Positions 40,580 through 49,785 of a stretch of DNA of 64,000 nucleotides are shown piece by piece. Location of the stretch: contig KL370840.1 of assembly GCA_000701945.1 (NCBI GenBank), positions 1,206,709 to 1,270,708 of the forward strand, written 5' to 3'. Position 1 is the stretch's first letter, and each line of letters starts with the position of its first letter. Position numbers and translations under genes: made by a program. The DNA is from Anaerotruncus sp. MC2020. GTDB taxonomy: Bacteria; Bacillota; Clostridia; Oscillospirales; Ruminococcaceae. The notes beneath the pieces were generated by a model that was not told the origin of the DNA, made no database searches, and saw only the letters and a list, made by a program, of their open reading frames with translations.

Positions 40580-42763
40580 ATGAGTAACAGTAAAGTCAAG
40601 ATAAAGCAGCCCGTTGTCAAGGGAGCGGCGAAGGTGCCCGTGATAATGCAGCTTGAAGCCCTCGAATGCGGAGCTGCGAGCCTTGCGATGATAATGGCAT
40701 ACTACAGCAAGTGGGTGCCGCTCGAGCAGGTGCGCGCCGACTGCGGAGTCTCGCGCGACGGCTCGAATGCGAAGAACATCTGCAAGGCTGCCAAGGCATA
40801 CGGCTTCAAGGTGCAGGCGTTCAGCCGCACTCCCGAGACCATACGCGAAAAGGGCAAATTCCCGTGCATAATACACTGGAACTTCAACCATTTCGTCGTG
40901 CTCGACGGCTTCAAGGGCAAATACGCCTGTATCAATGACCCCGCGAGGGGCTTTGTCAAGGTCAGCCCCGAGGAGTTCGACAAGTCCTTCACGGGCATAA
41001 CTATCAACATCTCTCCCGACGAGGACTTTGTCCCGAGCGGCAAACGCAAGAGCACGCTCGACTTCGCAAGGAAGCGTCTCATCGGTGCGGGAGCGGCTGT
41101 GGCGTTCGTAATGCTCACCACTGTAATAACCTCGCTGTTTGGCATTATCAACCCGATAATGTCCAAAATATTTATGGACAGACTTCTCACGGGACAGAAC
41201 CGCGACTGGCTGACGCCGTTCATCGTCTTCATGTCGGCACTGGCGGCGATACAGATAATCGTCGCGTGGGCGCAGACGATATACAGCCTGAAGATAAACG
41301 GCAAAATGGCGGTCATCGGCAGCACGTCGTATATGTGGAAGGTGCTGCATATGCCCATGGAGTTCTTCTCGCAGCGAATGGCAGGCGATATACAGTCGCG
41401 TGAAGTCACGAATGCGAGCATAGCAGGCACGCTCGTCAACACCTTCGCTCCCCTGCTGCTGAACACGATAATGATGATATTCTACCTCGTGCTGATGCTG
41501 AAGCACAGCCTTGTGCTGACCGCGATAGGCATAAGCACGATAGTCATCAACATCTTCATGTCGCGCATCATCTCGGAGAAGCGCATCAATATCACCCGCG
41601 TCATGCAGCGCGACAGCGCAAAGCTCGCTGCTACGACCGTTGCAGGCATCGAGATGATAGAGACGATAAAGGCGAGCGGTGCGGAGAGCGGCTTCTTCCA
41701 GAAGTGGTCGGGCTATCAGGCGTCCGTCAATTCACAGGAGGTCAAGTCCGCGAAGATGAACAGCTACCTCGGCATTATACCCGCATTTCTGGCTCAGGCG
41801 GCGAACTACGCCGTGATGATAGTCGGCGTATGGTTCATCATGAACGGCAGGTTCACGCTCGGCGGTCTCCAGATGTTTCAGGGCTTCCTCGGAGCATTCA
41901 TGGCTCCCGCGATGACACTCATCAGTGCGGGACAGACGATACAGGAGATGCGCACTCAGATGGAGCGCGTCGAGGACGTCATGCAGTATCCCTCCGACCC
42001 CAACGCGGCAGAAAAGCCCCAGACAGCTGAGGGACTGAAAAAGCTGCGCGGCGAGGTCGAGCTGAAAAGCATCAGCTTCGGCTATTCCAAGCTCGCAGAG
42101 CCGCTGATAAACGACTTCACCATGACGATAAAGCCGGGCGGAAGGGTCGCCTTTGTAGGCACCTCGGGCTGCGGCAAATCCACGCTCTCGAAGCTCATAT
42201 CGGGACTGTACGAGCCGTGGAGCGGCGAGATACTCTTCGACGGCAAACCCCGCTCAGAGCACGACCGCTCGGTCATGACGGGCTCTGTTGCGGTCGTGGA
42301 CCAGGATATCACGCTGTTTGAGGGCACTATCGCCGACAACATCAAGATGTGGGACGAGTCCATAAAGGACTTCGAGATGATACTTGCCGCACGCGACGCA
42401 CAGCTCCACGAGGACATAATGGCGCGTCAGGGCGGCTATAATTCCAAGCTCACCTCGGGCGGACGCGACCTCTCGGGAGGTCAGCGCCAGAGGCTCGAGA
42501 TAGCGCGTGTGCTCGCGCAGGACCCCTCGATAATCATACTTGACGAGGCGACCTCCGCCCTCGACGCCAAGACGGAATACGAGGTCGTCAAGTCGATAAA
42601 GGACAGGGGCATAACCTGCATCGTCATCGCGCACAGGCTCTCTACCATACGCGACTGCGACGAGATAATCGTACTCGACCGCGGCACAGTGGTCGAGCGC
42701 GGCACTCACGAGGAGCTCATGGCACTCGGCGGAGCGTACACAGAGCTCGTCACCAACGAATAA
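40580..42763 (+). CDS. NHLM-type peptidase-containing ABC transporter (C39)
   Basis: The product has 727 residues. The N-terminal C39 peptidase has catalytic Cys30 (LEALECGAASLAMI), His104 (HWNFNHFVVLDG) and Asp120 (CINDPARGF). Six membrane helices span about 165-460. The ATPase has Walker A (GTSGCGKSTLSKL), signature (LSGGQRQRLEIARVL), Walker B (IIILDEATSALD) and the H-loop (VIAHRLSTI). It should cut double-glycine leaders from the two precursors at 38330 and 38629 and export the cores. Confidence 0.92.
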   Translation: MSNSKVKIKQPVVKGAAKVPVIMQLEALECGAASLAMIMAYYSKWVPLEQVRADCGVSRDGSNAKNICKAAKAYGFKVQAFSRTPETIREKGKFPCIIHWNFNHFVVLDGFKGKYACINDPARGFVKVSPEEFDKSFTGITINISPDEDFVPSGKRKSTLDFARKRLIGAGAAVAFVMLTTVITSLFGIINPIMSKIFMDRLLTGQNRDWLTPFIVFMSALAAIQIIVAWAQTIYSLKINGKMAVIGSTSYMWKVLHMPMEFFSQRMAGDIQSREVTNASIAGTLVNTFAPLLLNTIMMIFYLVLMLKHSLVLTAIGISTIVINIFMSRIISEKRINITRVMQRDSAKLAATTVAGIEMIETIKASGAESGFFQKWSGYQASVNSQEVKSAKMNSYLGIIPAFLAQAANYAVMIVGVWFIMNGRFTLGGLQMFQGFLGAFMAPAMTLISAGQTIQEMRTQMERVEDVMQYPSDPNAAEKPQTAEGLKKLRGEVELKSISFGYSKLAEPLINDFTMTIKPGGRVAFVGTSGCGKSTLSKLISGLYEPWSGEILFDGKPRSEHDRSVMTGSVAVVDQDITLFEGTIADNIKMWDESIKDFEMILAARDAQLHEDIMARQGGYNSKLTSGGRDLSGGQRQRLEIARVLAQDPSIIILDEATSALDAKTEYEVVKSIKDRGITCIVIAHRLSTIRDCDEIIVLDRGTVVERGTHEELMALGGAYTELVTNE

Positions 42764-42778
42764 AGGAGGGAGAAGGCT

Positions 42779-44962
42779 TTGGGTTGGTTTGAAAAACAGA
42801 TAAAGCAGAGAAACGACCTCGACCAGCAGCTGTTTGAAGAGTCCTTCTTCCGTGTTGCGGGCGTAGTGCTCGGAGAGAGGACAGCTTCAAAGATAAGCGA
42901 CGACCGCATTATAACCAAGCAGGCTATCGACGACCTGCTGAAATACTACCATTTCAAGCCCGTCGAGATACCGCGCAGCATCAAGGAGCACGAGGAGCAG
43001 CTCAACTTCTGCCTGCGTCCTCACGGCATAATGAGGCGTCAGATAGTGCTCGGGGAGAACTGGTGGAAGGACGCGTACGGTCCGATACTCGCCTACGCGA
43101 AGGAAAGCGGCGACCCTGTCGCGCTGCTCCCCGCAAAACTCAGCGGCTACTGTTATCTTGACAGGAGCAGCGGAAAAAAGGTAAGGCTGACAAAGAAGAC
43201 CGCGGAGCTATTCCAGAGCGAGGCGTACTGCTTCTACAGACCGTTCCCGCAGAAAAAGCTCGGGATACCTGACCTGCTGATATACATGAAAAACTGCCTC
43301 ACGATGAGCGATTCCGTCGTGATAGTGCTGTCCGCACTCGCGGCGACGGGCATAGGTATGCTCATGCCGAGGCTGACAAAGGCGCTGACAGGTCCAGTCA
43401 TATCGAGCGGCAGCATGAGGATACTCATCGGTGTCGCGATATGCATGATATGCACGGCGATATCGACACAGCTCATCAACTCGATAAGCTCGATGCTGAA
43501 CACACGGCTCCAGACCAAGACGAGCCTCGGCGTACAGTCCGCGATGATGATGAGGGTGATGAGCCTTCCCGCCAACTTTTTCAGGCAGTACAGCGCGGGC
43601 GAGCTGACGAGCCGCTCACAGTCGGTGAGCAGCCTGTGTACGCTCATACTCGGTATGTTCGTCGAGACGGGACTTACGTCGCTGACCTCACTGCTGTACA
43701 TCACGCAGATATTCAGCTTCGCCCCCGCACTCGTTATACCGTCACTGCTGATAATACTGACAACGGTAGTCTTCAGCATCGCATCGTCGGCAGTACAGAT
43801 ACGCATAAGCAAGAAGGAAATGGAGCACGCCGCCAGGGAATCAGGCATATCCTACGCGATGATAAGCGGAGTGCAGAAGATAAAGCTCGCGGGAGCGGAA
43901 AAGCGCTTCTTCTCGCGGTGGCTGAACCTCTACTCCGAGGGCGCGGAGCTCATCTACGCTCCCCCGCTCTTCATCAAGGTTAACGCAGTCATCACAACGG
44001 CGATAGGACTGATATCCAACATCGTGCTGTACTATCTCGCGGTGAGGAGCAGTATCGACCAGTCGAACTACTTCGCATTCACAGCCGCATACGGCGCAGT
44101 AATGGGAGCGTTCAGCTCGCTCGCGGGCATAGCGCTCTCGGTCGGCAGGATACGTCCTATCCTCGAAATGGCTGAGCCCTTCCTCAAGACGGAGCCCGAG
44201 GCGGCGGACAACAAGGAGATAGTCACCAAGCTGAGCGGCGGCATAGAGCTCAACAACGTGTATTTCCGCTATAGCGAGAGCTCGCCCTACATCGTGAACA
44301 ATATGTCGCTGAAGATAAAGGCGGGCGAATACGTAGCCATTGTCGGCAAGACGGGCTGCGGCAAGAGCACGCTCATGAGGCTTCTGCTCGGCTTCGAGAA
44401 GCCCGAGAAGGGCGCCGTTTACTACGACGGCAAGGACCTCAGCAGCCTCGACCTCTGCTCGCTCAGACGCAACATCGGCTCGGTCATTCAGAGCGGAGGA
44501 CTGTTTCAGGGCGACATTTTCTCGAATATAGTCATCTCAGCCCCGCACCTCACGCTCGACGACGCGTGGGAAGCAGCTGAGATAGCGGGCATAGCCGACG
44601 ACATCCGCGCGATGCCGATGGGTATGCAGACGATAATATCCGAGGGTCAGGGCGGCATATCGGGAGGTCAGAAGCAGCGCCTGATGATAGCGCGTGCGGT
44701 AGCTCCCAAGCCGAAGATACTGATGTTTGACGAGGCGACGAGCGCTCTCGACAACAAGACGCAGAGGCAGGTCAGCGAGGCGCTCGAAAAGATGGGCTGT
44801 ACGAGGATAGTGATAGCTCACAGGCTCTCGACGATACGCCACTGCGACCGCATACTCGTGCTCGACAGCGGCGAGGTCATAGAGGAGGGCAGCTACGAGC
44901 AGCTCATCGGAAAGGGCGGCTATTTTGCCGAGCTCGTGAAGCGTCAGAGGCTCGATACATAA
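42779..44962 (+). CDS. NHLM-type ABC transporter, ATP-binding/permease
   Basis: The product has 727 residues. The start is TTG 42779 (MGWFEKQIKQRNDLDQQL), 11 bases after GGAGG. The N-terminal 180 residues are the cytoplasmic domain typical of the second NHLM ABC protein (LRPHGIMRRQIVLGENWWK), without peptidase residues. Then six membrane helices and an ATPase (VGKTGCGKSTLMRLL, ISGGQKQRLMIARAV, LMFDEATSALD). It probably acts beside the C39 transporter. It ends the operon, followed by a hairpin. Confidence 0.9.
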   Translation: MGWFEKQIKQRNDLDQQLFEESFFRVAGVVLGERTASKISDDRIITKQAIDDLLKYYHFKPVEIPRSIKEHEEQLNFCLRPHGIMRRQIVLGENWWKDAYGPILAYAKESGDPVALLPAKLSGYCYLDRSSGKKVRLTKKTAELFQSEAYCFYRPFPQKKLGIPDLLIYMKNCLTMSDSVVIVLSALAATGIGMLMPRLTKALTGPVISSGSMRILIGVAICMICTAISTQLINSISSMLNTRLQTKTSLGVQSAMMMRVMSLPANFFRQYSAGELTSRSQSVSSLCTLILGMFVETGLTSLTSLLYITQIFSFAPALVIPSLLIILTTVVFSIASSAVQIRISKKEMEHAARESGISYAMISGVQKIKLAGAEKRFFSRWLNLYSEGAELIYAPPLFIKVNAVITTAIGLISNIVLYYLAVRSSIDQSNYFAFTAAYGAVMGAFSSLAGIALSVGRIRPILEMAEPFLKTEPEAADNKEIVTKLSGGIELNNVYFRYSESSPYIVNNMSLKIKAGEYVAIVGKTGCGKSTLMRLLLGFEKPEKGAVYYDGKDLSSLDLCSLRRNIGSVIQSGGLFQGDIFSNIVISAPHLTLDDAWEAAEIAGIADDIRAMPMGMQTIISEGQGGISGGQKQRLMIARAVAPKPKILMFDEATSALDNKTQRQVSEALEKMGCTRIVIAHRLSTIRHCDRILVLDSGEVIEEGSYEQLIGKGGYFAELVKRQRLDT

Positions 44963-44968
44963 GGGCAC

Positions 44969-45021
44969 AGCATTCCTTGGCATGATAAAAACGGAAGTAT
45001 GAACGAAACGGAATGCTTTTT
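44969..45021 (+). terminator. Putative terminator of the NHLM operon
   Basis: AGCATTCC (44969-44976) pairs with GGAATGCT (45010-45017), followed by TTTT; the loop is long (33 bases). Confidence 0.5.
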
Positions 45022-45069
45022 GAGGGATAAAAAATTGATTTACAAAAACAGAATAGCCCGAAACGTCAC

Positions 45070-45253
45070 ATGAGCATAATATGGCTGATGATAGTCCTGC
45101 TTATCGCGGCATTTGCCGCAAGCATCATTATCAGCGGTATCATGTTCAGCAGAGCGACGCGGGAAAACCGACGGCAACGAAACGCTCTATGCCGCAATAA
45201 CAGGCGATCAGGTAGCAATTACGAATATAAGGCTCAGCAAGCCGACCGCGTAA
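45070..45253 (+). pseudogene. Remnant of a small membrane-anchored protein
   Basis: MSIIWLMIVLLIAAFAASII gives one membrane helix, followed by SGIMFSRATREN. In the next frame from about 45157 TDGNETLYAAITGDQVAITN and IRLSKPTA end with TAA at 45251-45253. The two pieces would make a plausible 60-residue protein if joined by a frameshift. No ribosome binding site is seen. Family unknown. Confidence 0.4.
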
Positions 45254-45268
45254 AAGAACATCAAAAAA

Positions 45269-45312
45269 AGCGCCTCTCAGGCTCAATGCTTGAGAGGCGC
45301 TATTCGTTTTTT
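45269..45312 (+). terminator. Intrinsic terminator
   Basis: AGCGCCTCTCA and TGAGAGGCGCT form an 11-pair stem, with TTTTTT shortly after. Confidence 0.8.
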
Positions 45313-45395
45313 CATATTTTAAGCGTTAACGATTTTCTTCTCGGACTTCACTAATACCTCCTGAATTATAATTACTCAGAGAAGTGATACGCTCC

Positions 45396-45662
45396 TCAGG
45401 CATTAAGGATAAGAATTATGCCAGCAACAAGTCCCAACACCGCCGATGCAGCCATTATTACTATCATGTACAACGGAACGGACTGTTTATCCTTTCGTTT
45501 TTTTCTCATTAAAGCCGACATAATAATAAGTCCTGCAATTACAATGATATTGATAACAACTTTAACGACAGCAGGTATAGGCGGACTCATATCAATAGAA
45601 AAAAATACCATTGCAGCAAGATATACGATCAGCTCAACTATACTGAACCTGTCAAGTTTCAT
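45396..45662 (-). CDS. Small integral membrane protein of unknown function
   Basis: The product has 88 residues. The start is ATG 45662 (MKLDRFSIVELIVYLAAMVF) behind GGGGAGG, eight bases upstream. Three hydrophobic segments (IVELIVYLAAMVFFSI, VVKVVINIIVIAGLIIMSAL, YMIVIMAASAVLGLVAGIIL) are separated by a basic loop (MRKKRKDKQS). Its start overlaps the stop of the upstream frame. No known family recognised. Confidence 0.6.
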   Translation of the reverse strand: MKLDRFSIVELIVYLAAMVFFSIDMSPPIPAVVKVVINIIVIAGLIIMSALMRKKRKDKQSVPLYMIVIMAASAVLGLVAGIILILNA

Positions 45663-45880
45663 AATAATACCTCCCCAAAACAAGCGGGCGTTGTCAGCCA
45701 GGCGTTCTTATTCTTCCTACTGTAAATGATAAAGAACAGAACTGCAAGTGATGCGGAAATCAGCGAGAATGCCTGCCCGTGCGGCAGACCGAACCGCTCC
45801 CTCGGAGTATCACGCAGGAATCCGCGAAAATCTAAGAAAAGTATAACACGGAGGAAGATATTTGTCAATAAAGATGTCAT
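45659..45880 (-). pseudogene. Possible C-terminal remnant of a membrane enzyme (Lgt-like)
   Basis: The frame reads RVILFLDFRGFLRDTPRERF, then PHGQAFSLISASLAVLFFII. The motif order (Arg-rich loop, small conserved Gln-Ser region, last helix) recalls the C-terminus of prolipoprotein diacylglyceryl transferase. A good promoter, TTGACA-17-TATACT (45868-45840), lies inside its start, so the true product, if any, begins later. Weakly supported. Confidence 0.3.
45840..45868 (-). promoter_or_regulatory. Promoter of the small membrane protein gene
   Basis: Minus-strand TTGACA (45868-45863), 17 bases, TATACT (45845-45840). Confidence 0.7.
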
Positions 45881-46087
45881 ATGTTTTACTCTAAAAGGTT
45901 AATATTGATACTAATTATACAACGCGAAGACTTTTGCCATATACTTCTTTTATACAAGATGTACGTACTTATTCTGCTTTCCAACAGCCGCGCAGAGCCC
46001 TGCGGCTTCTGTTTATCGGCATACTCGCGGACTGCTGAAAATAAAACGTTCCTGCAAATAAAATTGCTCCCGTTTTATCCTTTATCA

Positions 46088-46116
46088 TTGACGGAACTGC
46101 CATAATATGATAAAAT
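46088..46116 (+). promoter_or_regulatory. Promoter of the cobalamin operon
   Basis: TTGACG (46088-46093), 17 bases, TAAAAT (46111-46116), 32 bases before cbiD. No cobalamin riboswitch was found between 45.9 and 46.15 kb. Confidence 0.7.
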
Positions 46117-46147
46117 AAATATATATTTAAACGAATCGGGTGATGTA

Positions 46148-47278
46148 ATGGCGGATAACTACATTTACAGCGGTACAAAAAAGCTCCGCTGCGGCTATAC
46201 TACGGGAACTTGTGCTGCTGCGGCTGCCAAGGCTGCCGCGGAGGCACTGCTCACAGGCAGGGAAACAGCTTTTGCCGAGATACTTACTCCCAAGGGGGTA
46301 AGGCTGAAGATACCGACAGTTATCACCGCCATCGGAGCCGATCACTCGGAAGCCTATGTCGTGAAGGACAGCGGCGACGACCCCGACATTACCAACGGAG
46401 CCGAGATACACGCAATAGTATCACTTGCCGAAAAAGGCATCGAGATACAAGGAGGCAAGGGCGTCGGCACGGTAACAAAGGCGGGGCTTGATCAGCCTGT
46501 CGGTGCGGCTGCGATAAACTCTGTCCCGCGGCAGATGATAGCTCAGGCGGTGAAGGATACAGCCGAGCTTCATGAGTATCACGGAGGCTTCCGCGTAGTC
46601 ATCTCCGTCCCCGCAGGCGAGGAGCTCGCAAAAAAGACCTTCAATCCGCGGATAGGCATAGTCGGCGGTATTTCGATAATCGGGACGACAGGGATAGTTG
46701 AGCCGATGAGCGATTCCGCCCTTATCGGGACTATCCGCACAGAGGCAAATATACGTAAAGCCGAGGGCAGGAAGGTCCTGCTGCTGACGGTCGGAAATTA
46801 CAGCGAACGCTTTATCGCCGAAAACCTTCCGCAGCTCAACGAACAGTGTGTAATGTGCAGCAACTTCATCGGCGACGCGATTGATATCGGAGTGACGCTC
46901 GGGTTTGAGGATATCCTCATATACGGACATATCGGAAAAATGGTCAAGCTCGGCTCGGGCATAATGAATACTCATTCATCTTACGCAGACGGCAGAATGG
47001 AAACTCTCATCGCCTGCGGAGCTCTTGCGGGAGTTGAAAACGCAGTCCTGTGCAGCCTGAACGAGTGTATATCTACTGATGCGGCGCTTGATATCCTCAA
47101 TGAGAAAGGCTCGATGCAGGCTGTGCTCGAAGTCCTGACCAAGCGTATCCACAGCTATTTGCAGGCGAGAGCGAAGGGCTCGGCGAGAGTCGGAGCGGTC
47201 ATTTTCTCATACAAGAACGACCTGCTTCTGAAGACCGAATACGCGGACGAAATACTGAAAAAAGCTCTGGAGGGATAG
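46148..47278 (+). CDS. cbiD: Cobalt-precorrin-5B C1-methyltransferase
   Basis: The product has 376 residues. MADNYIYSGTKKLRCGYTTG and TCAAAAAKAAAEALL are the CbiD start motif; VKDSGDDPDITNGAEIHA and GGISIIGTTGIVEPMS follow. It methylates C1 in the anaerobic corrin pathway after cobalt insertion. First gene of a 16-gene run, all on the plus strand with overlapping or touching ends. Confidence 0.95.
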   Translation: MADNYIYSGTKKLRCGYTTGTCAAAAAKAAAEALLTGRETAFAEILTPKGVRLKIPTVITAIGADHSEAYVVKDSGDDPDITNGAEIHAIVSLAEKGIEIQGGKGVGTVTKAGLDQPVGAAAINSVPRQMIAQAVKDTAELHEYHGGFRVVISVPAGEELAKKTFNPRIGIVGGISIIGTTGIVEPMSDSALIGTIRTEANIRKAEGRKVLLLTVGNYSERFIAENLPQLNEQCVMCSNFIGDAIDIGVTLGFEDILIYGHIGKMVKLGSGIMNTHSSYADGRMETLIACGALAGVENAVLCSLNECISTDAALDILNEKGSMQAVLEVLTKRIHSYLQARAKGSARVGAVIFSYKNDLLLKTEYADEILKKALEG

Positions 47279-47279
47279 A

Positions 47280-48035
47280 ATGGTACATTTTGTAGGGGCA
47301 GGCAGCGGAGCGGCTGACCTCATAACTCTGAGAGGAAAGGCGCTCATTGAAGCTGCCGATGTCATCATATATGCGGGCTCGCTTGTGAATCCCGAGCTTC
47401 TCGGATATGCACGTTCGGATTGCGAGATACATAACAGCGCAGCGATGACGCTCGACGAGGTCATAGATGTCATGGAAATGGCAGAAAACAGCGGCAGAAC
47501 GACTGTGAGGCTGCATACGGGCGACCCCTGTGTTTTCGGAGCGATACGCGAGCAGATGGACAGGCTTGACAAGCTCGGCATCGAATACGATGTGTGTCCG
47601 GGAGTGAGCTCCTTCTGCGGAGCTGCCGCTGCTCTGAAAGCGGAATACACCCTGCCCGACGTATCACAGACTGTCATTCTCACCCGTATGGCGGGGCGAA
47701 CCCCCGTCCCCGAAAAAGAGAGCATCGAGAGCCTTGCCGCACATCATGCTACTATGGTCATATTTCTCAGTGCGGGTATGCTCGGGGAGCTCTCGGAGCG
47801 CCTAATCAGCGGCGGTTACAGTGCTGACACTCCGGCGGCAATAGTTTACAAGGCAACGTGGTCGGACGAAAAGGTGTGCCGCTGTACGGTCGGCACTCTT
47901 GCTGAAACCGCGAAAAATAACGGCATAGCAAAGACTGCGCTCATCACGGTGGGAGATTTCCTCGGCGATATTCGGTCGCTTTCAAGGCTTTACTCCGCAG
48001 ACTTTGAGACAGGCTACAGAAAGGCGACAAAATGA
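47280..48035 (+). CDS. cbiF: Cobalt-precorrin-4 C11-methyltransferase
   Basis: The product has 251 residues. MVHFVGAGSGAADLITLRGK is the SAM-binding start of the uroporphyrin-methylase family. AADVIIYAGSLVNPELLGYA, RLHTGDPCVFGAIREQMD and PGVSSFCGAAAAL are CbiF/CobM hallmarks. It starts two bases after cbiD and overlaps cbiG by four. Confidence 0.94.
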   Translation: MVHFVGAGSGAADLITLRGKALIEAADVIIYAGSLVNPELLGYARSDCEIHNSAAMTLDEVIDVMEMAENSGRTTVRLHTGDPCVFGAIREQMDRLDKLGIEYDVCPGVSSFCGAAAALKAEYTLPDVSQTVILTRMAGRTPVPEKESIESLAAHHATMVIFLSAGMLGELSERLISGGYSADTPAAIVYKATWSDEKVCRCTVGTLAETAKNNGIAKTALITVGDFLGDIRSLSRLYSADFETGYRKATK

Positions 48036-49063
48036 AAGCTGCTATCATTTCACTGACCGAAAAAGGCAGAGAGCTCTCAGCAGAGGTCGCGCTGAACGCA
48101 AAGGCTTTCAGCTCCGAACGCTTCTGCTTTCAGAAGCATTCGGACTCCGGCTCACGTTGCTTCGTAAGCCTCGCCGGACTTGTTTCCGATATTTTTGACG
48201 AGTACGACGCGCTGATTTTTGTATGCGCCTGCGGGATAGCTGTGCGGGCTGCTGCTCCTCACCTGAAATCGAAAACGAGCGACCCTGCTGTGATAGTCAT
48301 CGACGACTGCGGGAGGTTTGTTATCCCGATCCTTTCGGGACACATCGGCGGAGCGAATGCGCTCGCAGAGCACATTGCCGCAGCTATCGGCGCTCAGGCG
48401 GTCGTGACAACAGCGACTGACATAGGCGGACATTTTTCTCCCGACAGCTTTGCTGCTGCAAACGAACTGATAATTACAGATATGGACGCCGCAAAGGCAG
48501 TCGCGGCAGCTGTACTCGACGGCGAAAAAGTCGGGTTCATCAGCGAGCATGAATACGTTGACCTCCCTGACGATGTATCCGAGGACAACGACTGCCGCAC
48601 AGGATTATACGTCGGGACGCGCGATATCAAGCCATTTCCTGTAACTCTTCGGCTTCTCCCGAAAAATATAGTTATAGGTATCGGCTGCAAGCGCGGCACG
48701 GACTGTCAGGCGATAGAAAATGCGGTCTCGTATGCACTCGGGAACGCGGGAACAGACCTTGAACGCGTGTGTGCCGTCGCAACGATAGACCTGAAATCGG
48801 ACGAAGAAGGGCTTCTTGGATTCTGCGAAAAGCACGGCTTGAAGCTGTACACATACACGCCCGATGAGCTTTCGGACACTGAGGGCGATTTCACTGCTTC
48901 AGACTTTGTCAAAAGCGTCACGGGAGTTGACAATGTCTGCGAGAGAAGTGCCGTAAAATGCAGCGGCGGAAGACTCGTCCTCACAAAAAAAGCTGCTGAC
49001 GGAGTAACCGTTGCGGCAGCGGAAAAGCCGCTGTTGCTTGATTTTGAAAGGAAGCAAATATAA
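48032..49063 (+). CDS. cbiG: Cobalt-precorrin-5A hydrolase
   Basis: The product has 343 residues. The N-terminal domain has FVCACGIAVRAAAPHLKSK and ILSGHIGGANALAEHIAAAI. The C-terminal CobE-like domain (NIVIGIGCKRGTDCQAIENA) has the Cys-Lys-Arg motif. It opens the C20-C21 delta-lactone and removes acetaldehyde during ring contraction. The stop overlaps the cbiH start. Confidence 0.94.
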   Translation: MKAAIISLTEKGRELSAEVALNAKAFSSERFCFQKHSDSGSRCFVSLAGLVSDIFDEYDALIFVCACGIAVRAAAPHLKSKTSDPAVIVIDDCGRFVIPILSGHIGGANALAEHIAAAIGAQAVVTTATDIGGHFSPDSFAAANELIITDMDAAKAVAAAVLDGEKVGFISEHEYVDLPDDVSEDNDCRTGLYVGTRDIKPFPVTLRLLPKNIVIGIGCKRGTDCQAIENAVSYALGNAGTDLERVCAVATIDLKSDEEGLLGFCEKHGLKLYTYTPDELSDTEGDFTASDFVKSVTGVDNVCERSAVKCSGGRLVLTKKAADGVTVAAAEKPLLLDFERKQI

Positions 49064-49785
49064 TGCTATACGTAGTCGGGATAGGGGCAGGCAGCCGCGA
49101 AGGAATGACGATAGCCGCTCAGAACACAATTGAACGCAGCGAACTGATAGTCGGATACACGAAATATGTCGAGCTTGTAAAAAGGATCTTTCCACATAAG
49201 GAGTATGCCGCGACGGGTATGACGCAGGAGCGCGAACGCGTCGAATATGCGCTTAACGCAGCTTCTGACAAAAACGTATCGCTCGTTTGCAGCGGAGACC
49301 CTCAGCTTTACGGCATGGCAGGACTCGCCTATGAGCTGTCGGAAAAATACCCCGAAACGGAAATAGAGGTCGTCGCAGGAGTAACAGCAGCTTTCAGCGG
49401 CGGAGCCGTGCTTGGGTCTCCCCTCACCCATGACTTTGCAGTGATAAGCCTTTCCGATCTGCTCACTCCTGCCGATAAGATAAGGAAAAGACTTGAATGT
49501 GCAGCTGAATGCGATATGGTGATAGTCCTGTACAATCCGTCCTCAAAAAAGCGTGCCGATCATCTGCAAAAAGCCTGTGACATCATACTTGAACACCGCT
49601 CCGCCGAGACGGTCTGCGGATATGTCAGGAACATCGGACGCGACGGTCAGGAGAGCCGTATCCTCACTCTTGCGGAGCTCCGCGATACGCCTGTCGATAT
49701 GTTCACGACCGTCTACATCGGAAACTCGGAAACGAAGATAACAGGCGGCAAAATGGTCACTCCGAGGGGATACAGAGATGTTTAA
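49063..49785 (+). CDS. cbiH: Precorrin-3B C17-methyltransferase / ring-contraction enzyme
   Basis: The product has 240 residues. MLYVVGIGAGSREGMTIAAQ, then LVCSGDPQLYGMAGLAYELS and YNPSSKKRADHLQKACDI, are CbiH/CobJ signatures of the SAM methylase fold. It methylates C17 and contracts the ring. It overlaps cbiJ by eight bases. Confidence 0.94.
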   Translation: MLYVVGIGAGSREGMTIAAQNTIERSELIVGYTKYVELVKRIFPHKEYAATGMTQERERVEYALNAASDKNVSLVCSGDPQLYGMAGLAYELSEKYPETEIEVVAGVTAAFSGGAVLGSPLTHDFAVISLSDLLTPADKIRKRLECAAECDMVIVLYNPSSKKRADHLQKACDIILEHRSAETVCGYVRNIGRDGQESRILTLAELRDTPVDMFTTVYIGNSETKITGGKMVTPRGYRDV

